DNA from: Candidatus Galligastranaerophilus faecipullorum
GTDB lineage: Bacteria > Cyanobacteriota > Vampirovibrionia > Gastranaerophilales > Gastranaerophilaceae
Assembly (NCBI GenBank): GCA_018713115.1
Contig: DVFS01000040.1
Coordinates: 1 to 48,206, forward strand
Direction: 5' to 3'
DNA: 48,206 bases
Positions 17,503-25,084 of the stretch are shown piece after piece. The first letter of the stretch is position 1; every line of letters starts with the position of its first letter. The notes beneath the pieces were generated by a model, which saw nothing but the letters and a program-made list of their open reading frames with translations, made no database searches and was not told the DNA's origin. Made by a program: the position numbers and the translations under genes.

Positions 17503-19035
17503 TTATTTTTTCTCAATCAGGCTTTCACCCGTCATTTCCGAGGGTTTTTTGATGTCGAGCAAATCAAGCACCGTAGGAGCTATGTCGCATAATGCGCCTG
17601 TTGGTTTTAATTTTGCATCCTTAAGGTCGTTTGTCACCAGAATAAACGGAACAGGGTTTGTTGTGTGTGCCGTCTGCGGAGCATGTGTTTGTTCGTTGTA
17701 CATCCATTCGGCATTGCCGTGATCTGCGGTAATAATCATTTCCACATTGTTTTCAAGTGCTTTTTCGGCAATTTTGCCTACACATTCATCAACCGCTTCA
17801 ACTGCTTTAACTGCCGCTTCCATTACTCCTGTATGACCTACCATATCGGGGTTTGCAAAGTTTACGAGTATAAAACCGTATTCTTTGTTTGAGAGTGCTT
17901 CAAGGACGTTATCACAAACTTCATAGGCACTCATCTCGGGTTTTAAGTCGTATGTTGCAACCTTGGGAGAGGCAACAAGTTTCCTTGTTTCCAGTTTGAA
18001 AGGCACTTCTTCGCCGCCGTTGAAGAAAAATGTTATGTGCGCATATTTTTCGGTTTCGGCAGTTCTGAATTCTTTTACATTATTGTCATCCAGAACCTGT
18101 CCTAAAATATTTGAGAGTTTTTCGGGTTTAAAGGCAACTGGCAGCGGGAATGTTTCGTCGTACTGCGTCATACAGACATAGTAAATATTATCTCTTACCG
18201 CTTTTCTTTCAAAACCCTTAAAATCTTTAAGGGCTATTGCGCTTGTGATTTCACGCGCCCTGTCCGGACGGTAGTTAAAGAATATAACCGCGTCGTTGTT
18301 TTCTATTCTTTTTCCGCCAACTACAACAGGTTCTACAAATTCGTCGTTTTTACCGTTTTTGTAAGATTCTTCAAGTCCTTCAACGGCTGTTTTTGCGCTG
18401 TTTCCTTCGCCGAGAAGAAGCGCATTATACGCGCGCTCTACCCTTTCCCAGCGTTTATCTCTGTCCATAACCCAGTATCTTCCGATAACCGAGGCTATAG
18501 GGGGCAGATTGTATTTTTTTAATGTATTTTCGATTTCTTCCAGAAATTCTTTTGCACTTTGCGGCGGAGTGTCGCGTCCGTCAAGAAAAGCGTGGACATA
18601 AACATCTTTTAAGCCGTTATCCGCAGCCATTTTAATAAGTGCCTTAAGGTGTTCTATAGAACTGTGCACGCCTCCTGTTGATACAAGACCGTATATATGA
18701 AGCGAAGAGTTGTTCTTTTTAACATGGTTAATTGCGTTTAAAAATTCTTCATTTTTAAAGAATGTTTCTTCTTTTATTGCTTTATTTATTCTTGTAAGTT
18801 CCTGATAAACAATTCTTCCTGCTCCGATATTGAGATGTCCGACTTCGGAGTTGCCCATTTGACCTTCGGGAAGCCCTACATTATTGCCGTCGGCATGAAT
18901 TTGTGTGTGCGGCATGGTTTTTAAAAAATTGTCGTAGTTTGGCGTGCTGCCGACTGCCACGGCGTTATATTTTGTGTCGTTTGAAATGCCCCATCCGTCA
19001 AGGATGCAAAGTAATACGCGTTTTTGATTTTCCAT
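17503..19035 (-). CDS. gpmI: 2,3-bisphosphoglycerate-independent phosphoglycerate mutase
   Basis: A 510-residue glycolytic enzyme interconverting 3- and 2-phosphoglycerate using two manganese ions. Metal ligands are visible at D13 (ILDGWG) and the phosphorylated serine S63 in MGNSEVGH. Further family motifs are VSTGGVHSSIEH, FLDGRDTPP, FFNYRPDRARE, VGHTG and the C-terminal TADHGNAE. Length is typical. An AGAGGA Shine-Dalgarno precedes the ATG. On the minus strand an extended -10 (TGATATAGT, 19069-19061) lies about 26 bases upstream. It stands alone between convergent lgt and a divergent CHAP gene. Confidence 0.97.
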   Translation of the reverse strand: MENQKRVLLCILDGWGISNDTKYNAVAVGSTPNYDNFLKTMPHTQIHADGNNVGLPEGQMGNSEVGHLNIGAGRIVYQELTRINKAIKEETFFKNEEFLNAINHVKKNNSSLHIYGLVSTGGVHSSIEHLKALIKMAADNGLKDVYVHAFLDGRDTPPQSAKEFLEEIENTLKKYNLPPIASVIGRYWVMDRDKRWERVERAYNALLLGEGNSAKTAVEGLEESYKNGKNDEFVEPVVVGGKRIENNDAVIFFNYRPDRAREITSAIALKDFKGFERKAVRDNIYYVCMTQYDETFPLPVAFKPEKLSNILGQVLDDNNVKEFRTAETEKYAHITFFFNGGEEVPFKLETRKLVASPKVATYDLKPEMSAYEVCDNVLEALSNKEYGFILVNFANPDMVGHTGVMEAAVKAVEAVDECVGKIAEKALENNVEMIITADHGNAEWMYNEQTHAPQTAHTTNPVPFILVTNDLKDAKLKPTGALCDIAPTVLDLLDIKKPSEMTGESLIEKK

Positions 19036-19060
19036 AGTTATTATCCTCTCTTATGTTTTA

Positions 19061-19069
19061 ACTATATCA
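19061..19069 (-). promoter_or_regulatory. Extended -10 promoter of gpmI
   Basis: The minus strand reads TGATATAGT, an extended -10 with no good -35. Transcription would start near 19054, leaving about 20 bases that hold the Shine-Dalgarno. Confidence 0.35.
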
Positions 19070-19119
19070 CAAAAATATTTCTTTAATATTCTTAACAACA
19101 TCTCAAAAATAATTAAGTT

Positions 19120-19148
19120 TTTTGCTTTTTCTCCCGATATTGTATAAT
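19120..19148 (+). promoter_or_regulatory. Promoter of the CHAP-domain gene
   Basis: TTTTGC (19120-19125) and a perfect TATAAT (19143-19148) are 17 bases apart, with the Shine-Dalgarno AAGGA shortly downstream. Confidence 0.45.
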
Positions 19149-19170
19149 GTGAAGAATAAGGAAAATTTTT

Positions 19171-20196
19171 ATGCCCGAAATACCCGAGATAAATCAAACA
19201 TTGCCCGTAGCACAGACTTCTGCCGTCGCGCCTTCCAATACCTCTTTGGCAGCTTCTTCAAACGGCACAAGTTTAAGCACTGCGGCGCAAAGTGAGGATG
19301 ATATGCAGGCTTTAGAAATTGATACTTCCGATCCCGTTAGTATTATTGAAAGCCAGAGTGCATTGACACAGCAAATGTATCAGCTGCAAATTGAACAATG
19401 TAAAAAAGAGATTGCAAATGTTCAAAGAGAAATGCAGGAACTTGAAAGCGACAGGCGCAGTCTGCTTACACAGATGTGCGATGATGATGTTGATACATCG
19501 CAAATAGTAAGCGAGTTTAATAAGCTCGGCAACTCAAAGATAAAACTGTATTCGCAGCTTCGCTCAATTACCGCCGAAATTTCTTCAATACAGCTTAAAA
19601 TGCAGCAGGACATACTCTCGGCCCGGTCGTCAATAGCGGAAATTAACGCGCTTGCACAACAGTCCGCTTCCCTTAACAGTTCCTATCAGAGCGGTCTTGC
19701 AAATGTACAGAGTATTAATACCTCATCCGGCGTGGGTGATGTTGCGGTACAGATGGGGCTGTCTTTTGTCGGAGTTATTAATTCAGACGCACAGGGCAAT
19801 GCCGAGTTTTCCCCGGGCGGTGCTTCACAGCACTGGTGTGCTGATTTTGTGACTTCCATTACAAAACGCGCATACGAGGCAAAAGGTCTTGAAATTCCCT
19901 CAGGCTTTGGCTCTTCAGCTGTTAGCGGTTTGCAGTCATGGGGTAAGAGTAAGGGTGTGTATCTTGACACTGCCTCTGATTCAAATAAGGCTTCCGCAAT
20001 TGCAGCTTCCGTTAAGCCGGGGGATATTATGATACAGAAAAGAAACGGTGCTTCGCATACAGGTATTGTAACAAAAGTATATGAAGACGGCAGTTTTGAT
20101 ACTGTTGAAGGCAACTCCTCCGATGCCGTAAAAACACGCCATTACGATGCTTCAAGCAGTGTACTCTCGGGCTTTGTGCTTATGAGCAGGCTGTAG
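19171..20196 (+). CDS. CHAP-domain (NlpC/P60-like) protein with coiled coil
   Basis: A 341-residue protein in three parts: a Ser/Ala/Thr/Asn-rich N-terminus (1-55), a long coiled coil (about 58-180, rich in Gln, Glu, Ile and Leu), and a C-terminal CHAP domain (about 190-341). The likely catalytic Cys is C223 in HWCADF, His is H296 in ASHTGIV, and the polar residue is E313 or N315 in VEGNSS. CHAP enzymes cut peptidoglycan cross-links or amide bonds. No signal peptide is visible, so how it reaches the wall is unclear. An AAGGA Shine-Dalgarno and a TATAAT at 19143-19148 precede it. It may be co-transcribed with the following small gene. Confidence 0.82.
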   Translation: MPEIPEINQTLPVAQTSAVAPSNTSLAASSNGTSLSTAAQSEDDMQALEIDTSDPVSIIESQSALTQQMYQLQIEQCKKEIANVQREMQELESDRRSLLTQMCDDDVDTSQIVSEFNKLGNSKIKLYSQLRSITAEISSIQLKMQQDILSARSSIAEINALAQQSASLNSSYQSGLANVQSINTSSGVGDVAVQMGLSFVGVINSDAQGNAEFSPGGASQHWCADFVTSITKRAYEAKGLEIPSGFGSSAVSGLQSWGKSKGVYLDTASDSNKASAIAASVKPGDIMIQKRNGASHTGIVTKVYEDGSFDTVEGNSSDAVKTRHYDASSSVLSGFVLMSRL

Positions 20197-20317
20197 ATGT
20201 AATTTATGAAAAAGCATGTGATAATGTTGAGGAGATTAAAAAAATAGACCTTTAGATTGATACAATTTTATTCTAAATATTGGATACTATACATGTGAAT
20301 GAATAAGGACTTGTGAA

Positions 20318-20650
20318 ATGTTGGATAGAATTTCTAACGACCACAGTGAGGCGGTTTCAAACAGCAGTATAAGTAAAATATCTTCTCTCGGTGTTTCAAA
20401 TGCATACAGCACACAGGATGAGGGGTTGTTTGTAGATGAGTCAAGCATTTCAGATACTGCGCTCAGGCTGTATGAAAGAGAACGCGATGTTCAGAAGTTT
20501 ACAAAACTTGCCCTGAGTGATGCGGATGATACAAGCGCGGATGCTCTTGTTATTTCAAAAGCACTGAGCGGTGAAATTTCTATAGATGACGATGATGCGA
20601 TTTTTTCGCTTCTTTCAAACGAAGACTTTTTAAATGAACTTGCTTCATAA
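20318..20650 (+). CDS. Small acidic protein of unknown function
   Basis: A 110-residue protein with no recognised family. It is rich in Ser, Asp, Glu and Ala, has no signal peptide or membrane helix, and carries one predicted amphipathic helix (DTALRLYERERDVQKFTKLA, about residues 47-66). A good AAGGAC Shine-Dalgarno precedes the ATG, which supports it as a real gene. Its 3' end overlaps the start of the CxxCxxCC gene by 17 bases, so the two are probably co-translated. The Ser/Asn-rich N-terminus resembles those of the CHAP and M16 proteins in this window. Confidence 0.65.
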   Translation: MLDRISNDHSEAVSNSSISKISSLGVSNAYSTQDEGLFVDESSISDTALRLYERERDVQKFTKLALSDADDTSADALVISKALSGEISIDDDDAIFSLLSNEDFLNELAS

Positions 20651-21095
20651 ACTGTTTGGCGCGCTAAAGAGATTTTATTATCTTAAAATTTTAAGACGCA
20701 AATATTATCGCAGCGGTAAATGCAACTGCTGCGGCTGTTGTTGTGAAAAAATCTATGTTAAGCATGGCAAAAATATTATTTATGATGAAGAGCTTTTTAA
20801 TAAACTGAAAACCATGCACAGTTTTTACGATGACCTTGAGGTTATAGATAAGGATGAAACAGGTCTTGTTTTTCGCTGTAACAATCTTGACCCGATTACA
20901 AGGAAATGCAAAATCCATAGGCGCCGTGCAAAAATTTGCAGAAATTACCCGCAGGAAGAAATTTTTATGATGGGCGCGCAGCTGAGTGATGACTGCGGAT
21001 ATAAATTTACCCCAATAGTACCCTTTAGCGAGGTTTTTGAAAAAGTCTTAAAATCAAAAAGCAAAGACAGCGGCTGCAGGTTTTTTATTGAGTAA
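20634..21095 (+). CDS. CxxCxxCC-type (YkgJ-like) zinc/iron-binding protein
   Basis: A 153-residue protein beginning with a basic region, followed by a cysteine cluster CNCCGCCC (residues 30-37). Further conserved cysteines are spread downstream, including in FRCNNLD, RKCKIH and KICRNYP. This pattern (PF03692) marks a family thought to bind zinc or an iron-sulphur cluster; its reaction is unknown. The extra adjacent cysteines (CxCCxCCC) are denser than the usual motif. It overlaps the upstream unknown gene by 17 bases and the convergent folP by 11. Confidence 0.85.
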   Translation: MNLLHKLFGALKRFYYLKILRRKYYRSGKCNCCGCCCEKIYVKHGKNIIYDEELFNKLKTMHSFYDDLEVIDKDETGLVFRCNNLDPITRKCKIHRRRAKICRNYPQEEIFMMGAQLSDDCGYKFTPIVPFSEVFEKVLKSKSKDSGCRFFIE

Positions 21096-22227
21096 AAATG
21101 TTGCCGAAACGAAGTGCCTCTGCGGTTTTGGCGACGTTGTGCACCCTTACAATGTCTATTCCTTTAGAGGCAAAGTATGCGCTTGTGAATGCGGTTATAT
21201 TATCCGCTTCTTTAGGGTTTTGTGTATTTGAGAGCTGCTGCAAAAATCTTTTTCTTGAAACCCCGGCCAGAACCCTTGCGCCAAGGCTTTTGAATTCTTC
21301 TATGCGCAGGAGCAGTTCTATATTCTGCTCGTAATTTTTTGGTAAGCCAAAACCGGGGTCAATAATGATGTTTTGCGCTCTCACGCCTTCATTGACGGCA
21401 TATTTATATTGTCTTTCGAGCTCTATATAAACTTCGTCAACGAGATTTTTATACTCACACATTTTGTCCATATCTTCAGGGGTTGAGCGGGAGTGCATAA
21501 TGACAAGATGTGCGCCAAATTCCGCAACTGTTTTTGCCATTTCGGAATCATATCTGAGACCTGATACGTCATTAATAATATCAGCACCCGCATTAAGTGT
21601 CTCGCGTGCGGTTTTTGAATTTCTTGTATCAATGCTGACAAGTATTTGCGGGTGATTTTCTTTTACATATTTTACTACAGGCAGGAGTTTTTCGATTTCT
21701 TTTTGAATCTCCTGCGTTTTAGCTCCCGGACGTGTGCTTTCTGCGCCCGCATCTATTATTTGTGCACCGTCTTTTATCATTTCTTCAATGTGCCTTACGG
21801 CTTTATCAAAATTATAAAATTCTCCGCCGTCCGAGAAAGAGTCTTGCGTAAGGTTTAATATGCCCATAATCTGTGTTTTTGCCGTTTTTTTTGAGTTTAT
21901 TATCATATTTAAGATTTCATCGCTCAAATCAGGCAATGTAAGCGGTTGTTTGCGGAGTTTTTTTGAAACTTCTATCAGCTGGCTTATTGTGCCGCTTAAA
22001 ACACAGTCTGTCTTTTCAACTTTACAGTCTATGCTTCTTCTGTGCACCGCGCAGTCGCAATCACAGGAGAGTGCCGTTTGTTTGAGTATATTTGCTTCAA
22101 GCGCCCTTAATGCGAAGATTTTAATATTTAAAAACTTATGTTTGTTTGCGCCTATACTTACATAATCCGGGCTGAATCCCGTGTTTTGAATTTCTTTTTC
22201 TATAAAGTTTTTTGAAATAATTCTCAT
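21085..22227 (-). CDS. folP: Dihydropteroate synthase with N-terminal extension
   Basis: It joins p-aminobenzoate to hydroxymethyl-dihydropterin pyrophosphate in folate synthesis. The TIM-barrel core begins at about residue 118 with IMGILNLTQDSFSDGG and continues with DAGAESTRPGA, VSIDTRN, NDVSGL, IIDPGFGLPK and GVSRKRFL. The first 115 residues are an extra domain not found in the roughly 280-residue E. coli enzyme. It contains a CDCDC stretch. Longer FolP proteins exist in several phyla, but the extension's role is unknown to me. It converges on the CxxCxxCC gene with an 11-base overlap and diverges from rplY. Confidence 0.94.
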   Translation of the reverse strand: MRIISKNFIEKEIQNTGFSPDYVSIGANKHKFLNIKIFALRALEANILKQTALSCDCDCAVHRRSIDCKVEKTDCVLSGTISQLIEVSKKLRKQPLTLPDLSDEILNMIINSKKTAKTQIMGILNLTQDSFSDGGEFYNFDKAVRHIEEMIKDGAQIIDAGAESTRPGAKTQEIQKEIEKLLPVVKYVKENHPQILVSIDTRNSKTARETLNAGADIINDVSGLRYDSEMAKTVAEFGAHLVIMHSRSTPEDMDKMCEYKNLVDEVYIELERQYKYAVNEGVRAQNIIIDPGFGLPKNYEQNIELLLRIEEFKSLGARVLAGVSRKRFLQQLSNTQNPKEADNITAFTSAYFASKGIDIVRVHNVAKTAEALRFGNIFTQ

Positions 22228-22233
22228 ACTAAA

Positions 22234-22261
22234 TTGCTTTTTTGTATTTACTACATATAAT
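22234..22261 (+). promoter_or_regulatory. Promoter of rplY
   Basis: TTGCTT (22234-22239) and TATAAT (22256-22261) are 16 bases apart. The mRNA would start near 22268, ahead of the TTAGGAG Shine-Dalgarno. Confidence 0.5.
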
Positions 22262-22299
22262 AGAATAACATCAAAGTAATAAAATTAGGAGATAATAAA

Positions 22300-22587
22300 A
22301 TGGCAGAAACTACCATCATCAAATTAAACGCTCAGGAGCGTGAAGCAGATAAAAACCCCCGCCAGCTGCGCTCGGCAGGTTTTGTCCCCGCAACCGTATA
22401 CGGCAAAGGCATGGAATCAAAAAATATCATGGTCTGCGCCCATGAGTTTGAAATGGCTACCAGAAACAATCGTGACGCCGTAATCGAGCTTCAGGCAGGC
22501 AAAGACAAATTCAAAGTTGTAATTCAGGAGCTTCAAATAAATTATTCAACAAATCAAGTTCTTAACATCGAATTTAAACTTGTATAG
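22300..22587 (+). CDS. rplY: 50S ribosomal protein bL25
   Basis: A 95-residue short-form bL25, which binds 5S rRNA. Diagnostic sequence includes KNPRQLRSAGFVPATVYGKG and the C-terminal VIQELQIN segment that corresponds to the conserved DLQ-type strand. It lacks the extra C-terminal domain of the longer CTC/TL5 proteins. A TTAGGAG Shine-Dalgarno precedes the ATG. A strong terminator follows 14 bases after the stop, so it is a single-gene unit. Confidence 0.93.
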   Translation: MAETTIIKLNAQEREADKNPRQLRSAGFVPATVYGKGMESKNIMVCAHEFEMATRNNRDAVIELQAGKDKFKVVIQELQINYSTNQVLNIEFKLV

Positions 22588-22601
22588 AAATTTCCGAAAT
22601 A

Positions 22602-22630
22602 AAAAACCGCCCGTTATATGGGCGGTTTTT
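22602..22630. terminator. Bidirectional rho-independent terminator
   Basis: A perfect stem of AAAAACCGCCC (22602-22612) with GGGCGGTTTTT (22620-22630) and a 7-base loop. A/T tracts on both sides let it serve rplY on the plus strand and the small convergent gene on the minus strand. Confidence 0.92.
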
Positions 22631-22632
22631 GT

Positions 22633-22914
22633 TTAGTCGTCTTCGTTAAACGTGGTTGTAAAGTTTGTGCTCTGGGAGTTTAGCGAATCGATAAAATGAG
22701 TATATCTTTCCATTCTGAGTTTTAACCAGCCCAGCATAGAGTTTGAACCTATGATTTTTACAATGCGGACAGAACCGAAGCATTTCATTTTCGGATTATA
22801 GCTTTCTTCAAAAAATGTCTGGCACTTGCAATTTAATTCATCAACAAGGTCATAGAGTGTTTTTAGCCATGCACTCTGCACGTTGAGTTCGTCGATTTTG
22901 TATTCAAGTATCAT
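22633..22914 (-). CDS. Small protein of unknown function (93 aa)
   Basis: No family recognised. The 93 residues are mostly helical in character with three cysteines (CKCQ and KCFG) and no signal peptide or membrane helix. It is supported as real by a perfect AAGGAGG Shine-Dalgarno 7 bases before the ATG and by a strong terminator directly after its stop. It converges on rplY and diverges from the DUF192-like gene. Confidence 0.7.
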   Translation of the reverse strand: MILEYKIDELNVQSAWLKTLYDLVDELNCKCQTFFEESYNPKMKCFGSVRIVKIIGSNSMLGWLKLRMERYTHFIDSLNSQSTNFTTTFNEDD

Positions 22915-22979
22915 TAATGCCTCCTTGGCGTTTTGTATGCCGTATTTCCTTGCTTTGTGAAGAAAGTTAATGTATGCGA

Positions 22980-23007
22980 TTGATTTTTACTACTTTTATA
23001 GTATTAT
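22980..23007 (+). promoter_or_regulatory. Promoter of the DUF192-like/uvrC pair
   Basis: TTGATT (22980-22985) and TATTAT (23002-23007) are 16 bases apart. The predicted start near 23014 excludes the upstream ATG at 22970 as the start of the following gene. Confidence 0.42.
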
Positions 23008-23047
23008 ATATTTATTATATCAGATGTTTTTAAAATTTCTAGTGTCT

Positions 23048-23392
23048 ATGTCAAAAAAAGTTTCGATTTATTTGAATAACATTTTGGTGTCTGACGATGC
23101 CAAGCTGCAAAGCACTTTTTTTGAACGCCTTTTTGGTTTAATGTTCTCTAAAAAACCGGCGGGTGAAAAAATTCTGGTTTTTAAAAATGCACCATGGATT
23201 CATTCGTTTTTTTGTTTTTTCAGATTTGATGCCGTTTTTTTGGATGACAATTTTTGTGTTACAGCTTACAAAAGTAATATTCCACCTTTTTTAATTTTAA
23301 AACCTGTATTAAATTCTGTCTATACGCTTGAACTTGTAAATACTTCCTTTGATATCAAAATTGGTGATAAAATGTATATTAATGAACACTGA
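23048..23392 (+). CDS. DUF192-like protein
   Basis: From the ATG at 23048 this is 114 residues. The segment ERLFGLMFSKKPAGEKILVF, then FRFDAVFLDDNFCVTAYK, follows the DUF192 (PF02643) pattern: R-x-GLMF, a strand, then 'D-x-xFLD'. Most DUF192 proteins carry a signal peptide or lipobox; a hydrophobic stretch (FLKFLVS) appears only if an ATG at 23023 is used. An upstream ATG at 22970 lies before the predicted transcription start. None of the starts has a strong Shine-Dalgarno. The stop overlaps the start of uvrC by 11 bases. The function of the family is unknown. Confidence 0.68.
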   Translation: MSKKVSIYLNNILVSDDAKLQSTFFERLFGLMFSKKPAGEKILVFKNAPWIHSFFCFFRFDAVFLDDNFCVTAYKSNIPPFLILKPVLNSVYTLELVNTSFDIKIGDKMYINEH

Positions 23393-25046
23393 TATTAAAC
23401 AACAGATTAAACTTATGCCTAAACTCCCCGGGTGTTATCAGTATTTTGATAAAAACGGAGAGATAATATATATCGGCAAGGCAAAAAATCTCTACAACCG
23501 CGTAAACAGTTACTTTGTCGGCAAAAAAGACTCGCCCAAGCTGCAGGTTATGGTGCCGCAGATAGTCCGTGTCGAGTGTATTGTAGTAAACAGCGAGATA
23601 GAAGCACTCATACTTGAATCGGAACTTATTAAAAAGTATAAGCCCAAATACAATATTTTACTCAAAGACGACAAGAAATTCCCTTATTTCCTTATTACTG
23701 ACGAGGAATACCCGAGAATTACCGTTGTAAGAAAAGCAAATAAAAATATGCAAAAGGGCAGGTATTTCGGCCCGTATACCGATTCACGCGCGATGTACTG
23801 CACGCTTGAGACTCTGGGCAAAATCTTTCCACTGAAAAAATGCAAAACTCCAAAATTTAACTCCCGTCCCTGCCTGTACTATGACATAGGTCAGTGCTGT
23901 GCGCCGTGCCAAAAGCTTATTTCAAGTGAAGATTATAAAAAAATACTTAAAGATGTTGAGCTTTTTCTCTCGGGCAGGCAGAGCGAACTTTTGAAAATAA
24001 TTGAAAAAGAGATGAAAAAGGCTTCGAATAACCTTGAGTTTGAAAAAGCGGCAAGGTATCGCGACAGCTATAATGACATTAAAAAAACAATGGAAAAACA
24101 AAAGGTGGTGAGTGAAAACACCCGCCTGAACCAGGATTTTGTCGGTATAGTGAAGTCTGATTCTCTATATTGTGCAAGTATTTTGCAGGTTCGTCAGGGC
24201 AGGCTTATTAATAAAAAGGATTTTACATTCTCTCATCTTGCAAATTCAGCTGAAAATGACCTGTCGGAAATTGCCCGTGCCGTATTAAGGGAATATTATG
24301 CAATCATCACGGATAATGAAATACCTTCAAAGATAACTCTTGCCGCTCTGCCCGATGATGCTGCCGTGTATGAAAAATGGCTGTCTTTGCGGCTTGGTAA
24401 GAATGTTGCCCTGAATGAGGCAAAATCACTGCGCGATAAAGAAATGCTTACAATGGCTCAAAATACCGCGGCATTTAATCTTGAGCAGGCAAAGCTCAAG
24501 GAACTTACCCTTATTCAAAACGAGTACAATGAAATCGGTACATACCTTATGGAGAAACTTGCGCTTAAGAAATTTCCGCATACTATCGAGTGCTATGATA
24601 TTTCACATATTCAGGGTACAAACACGGTAGCTTCGGGAGTTTACTTTGAAAACGGAATGCCAAAAAAATCAAAATACAGAAAATATAAACTGCGCACACT
24701 CCAAAAAGGCGAGGTTGATGATTTTAAAAGCATGAGGGAGATTTTGAGAAGAAGGTTTAAAAGAATTAAAAAAGGCGAGATTGTGCCTGCGGATTTAATA
24801 ATAATCGATGGAGGAAAGGGGCAGCTTTCAAGCGTTATAGACGTAATGAAAGAAATGGAGCTTGATTTAAATATTGTTTCTCTTGCAAAGCGCGAGGAGG
24901 AAGTGTTTTTGCCAAACCAATCAAGACCCGTGATTTTTCCGCTAAATTCTCCCGCCCTGCACTTATTTCAAAGAATCAGAGATGAAGCACACAGATTTGC
25001 CATAACATACCACAGACAGTTAAGGTCAAAGAATATGACCAAATAA
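23382..25046 (+). CDS. uvrC: Excinuclease ABC subunit C lacking the C-terminal HhH domain
   Basis: The start is taken as the ATG at 23382 (MNTDIKQQ), giving 554 residues. Domains in order: a GIY-YIG nuclease for the 3' incision (about 16-95), a cysteine cluster at about 154-176 that may hold an iron-sulphur cluster, a UVR helix pair that binds UvrB (about 200-240), and an RNase H-like domain for the 5' incision with likely catalytic D406, D476 and H537. The protein ends 11 residues after a YHRQLRSK motif, so the tandem helix-hairpin-helix DNA-binding domain of about 60 residues is absent. Only 38 bases separate its stop from the next gene. It acts in nucleotide excision repair. Confidence 0.95.
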   Translation: MNTDIKQQIKLMPKLPGCYQYFDKNGEIIYIGKAKNLYNRVNSYFVGKKDSPKLQVMVPQIVRVECIVVNSEIEALILESELIKKYKPKYNILLKDDKKFPYFLITDEEYPRITVVRKANKNMQKGRYFGPYTDSRAMYCTLETLGKIFPLKKCKTPKFNSRPCLYYDIGQCCAPCQKLISSEDYKKILKDVELFLSGRQSELLKIIEKEMKKASNNLEFEKAARYRDSYNDIKKTMEKQKVVSENTRLNQDFVGIVKSDSLYCASILQVRQGRLINKKDFTFSHLANSAENDLSEIARAVLREYYAIITDNEIPSKITLAALPDDAAVYEKWLSLRLGKNVALNEAKSLRDKEMLTMAQNTAAFNLEQAKLKELTLIQNEYNEIGTYLMEKLALKKFPHTIECYDISHIQGTNTVASGVYFENGMPKKSKYRKYKLRTLQKGEVDDFKSMREILRRRFKRIKKGEIVPADLIIIDGGKGQLSSVIDVMKEMELDLNIVSLAKREEEVFLPNQSRPVIFPLNSPALHLFQRIRDEAHRFAITYHRQLRSKNMTK

Positions 25047-25050
25047 TTTC

Positions 25051-25078
25051 TTGCACAAAGGCGCATTTATGGTATTAT
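25051..25078 (+). promoter_or_regulatory. Candidate promoter of the GT8 gene, abutting its ATG
   Basis: TTGCAC (25051-25056) and TATTAT (25073-25078) are 16 bases apart. Transcription would begin at or beside the ATG at 25085, making a leaderless mRNA. No Shine-Dalgarno is present. Confidence 0.45.
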
Positions 25079-25084
25079 TCATTT

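Noticed and set aside
22970-23047. Start of the DUF192-like gene at 22970 with a membrane segment
   Set aside because: The ATG lies before the predicted -35 and -10 elements, and the extra residues are low-complexity Tyr/Leu/Ile.
25047-25084. Frameshift or hidden exon completing UvrC
   Set aside because: Only 38 bases lie before the next gene and they read as a promoter; 60 residues of HhH domain could not fit in any frame.
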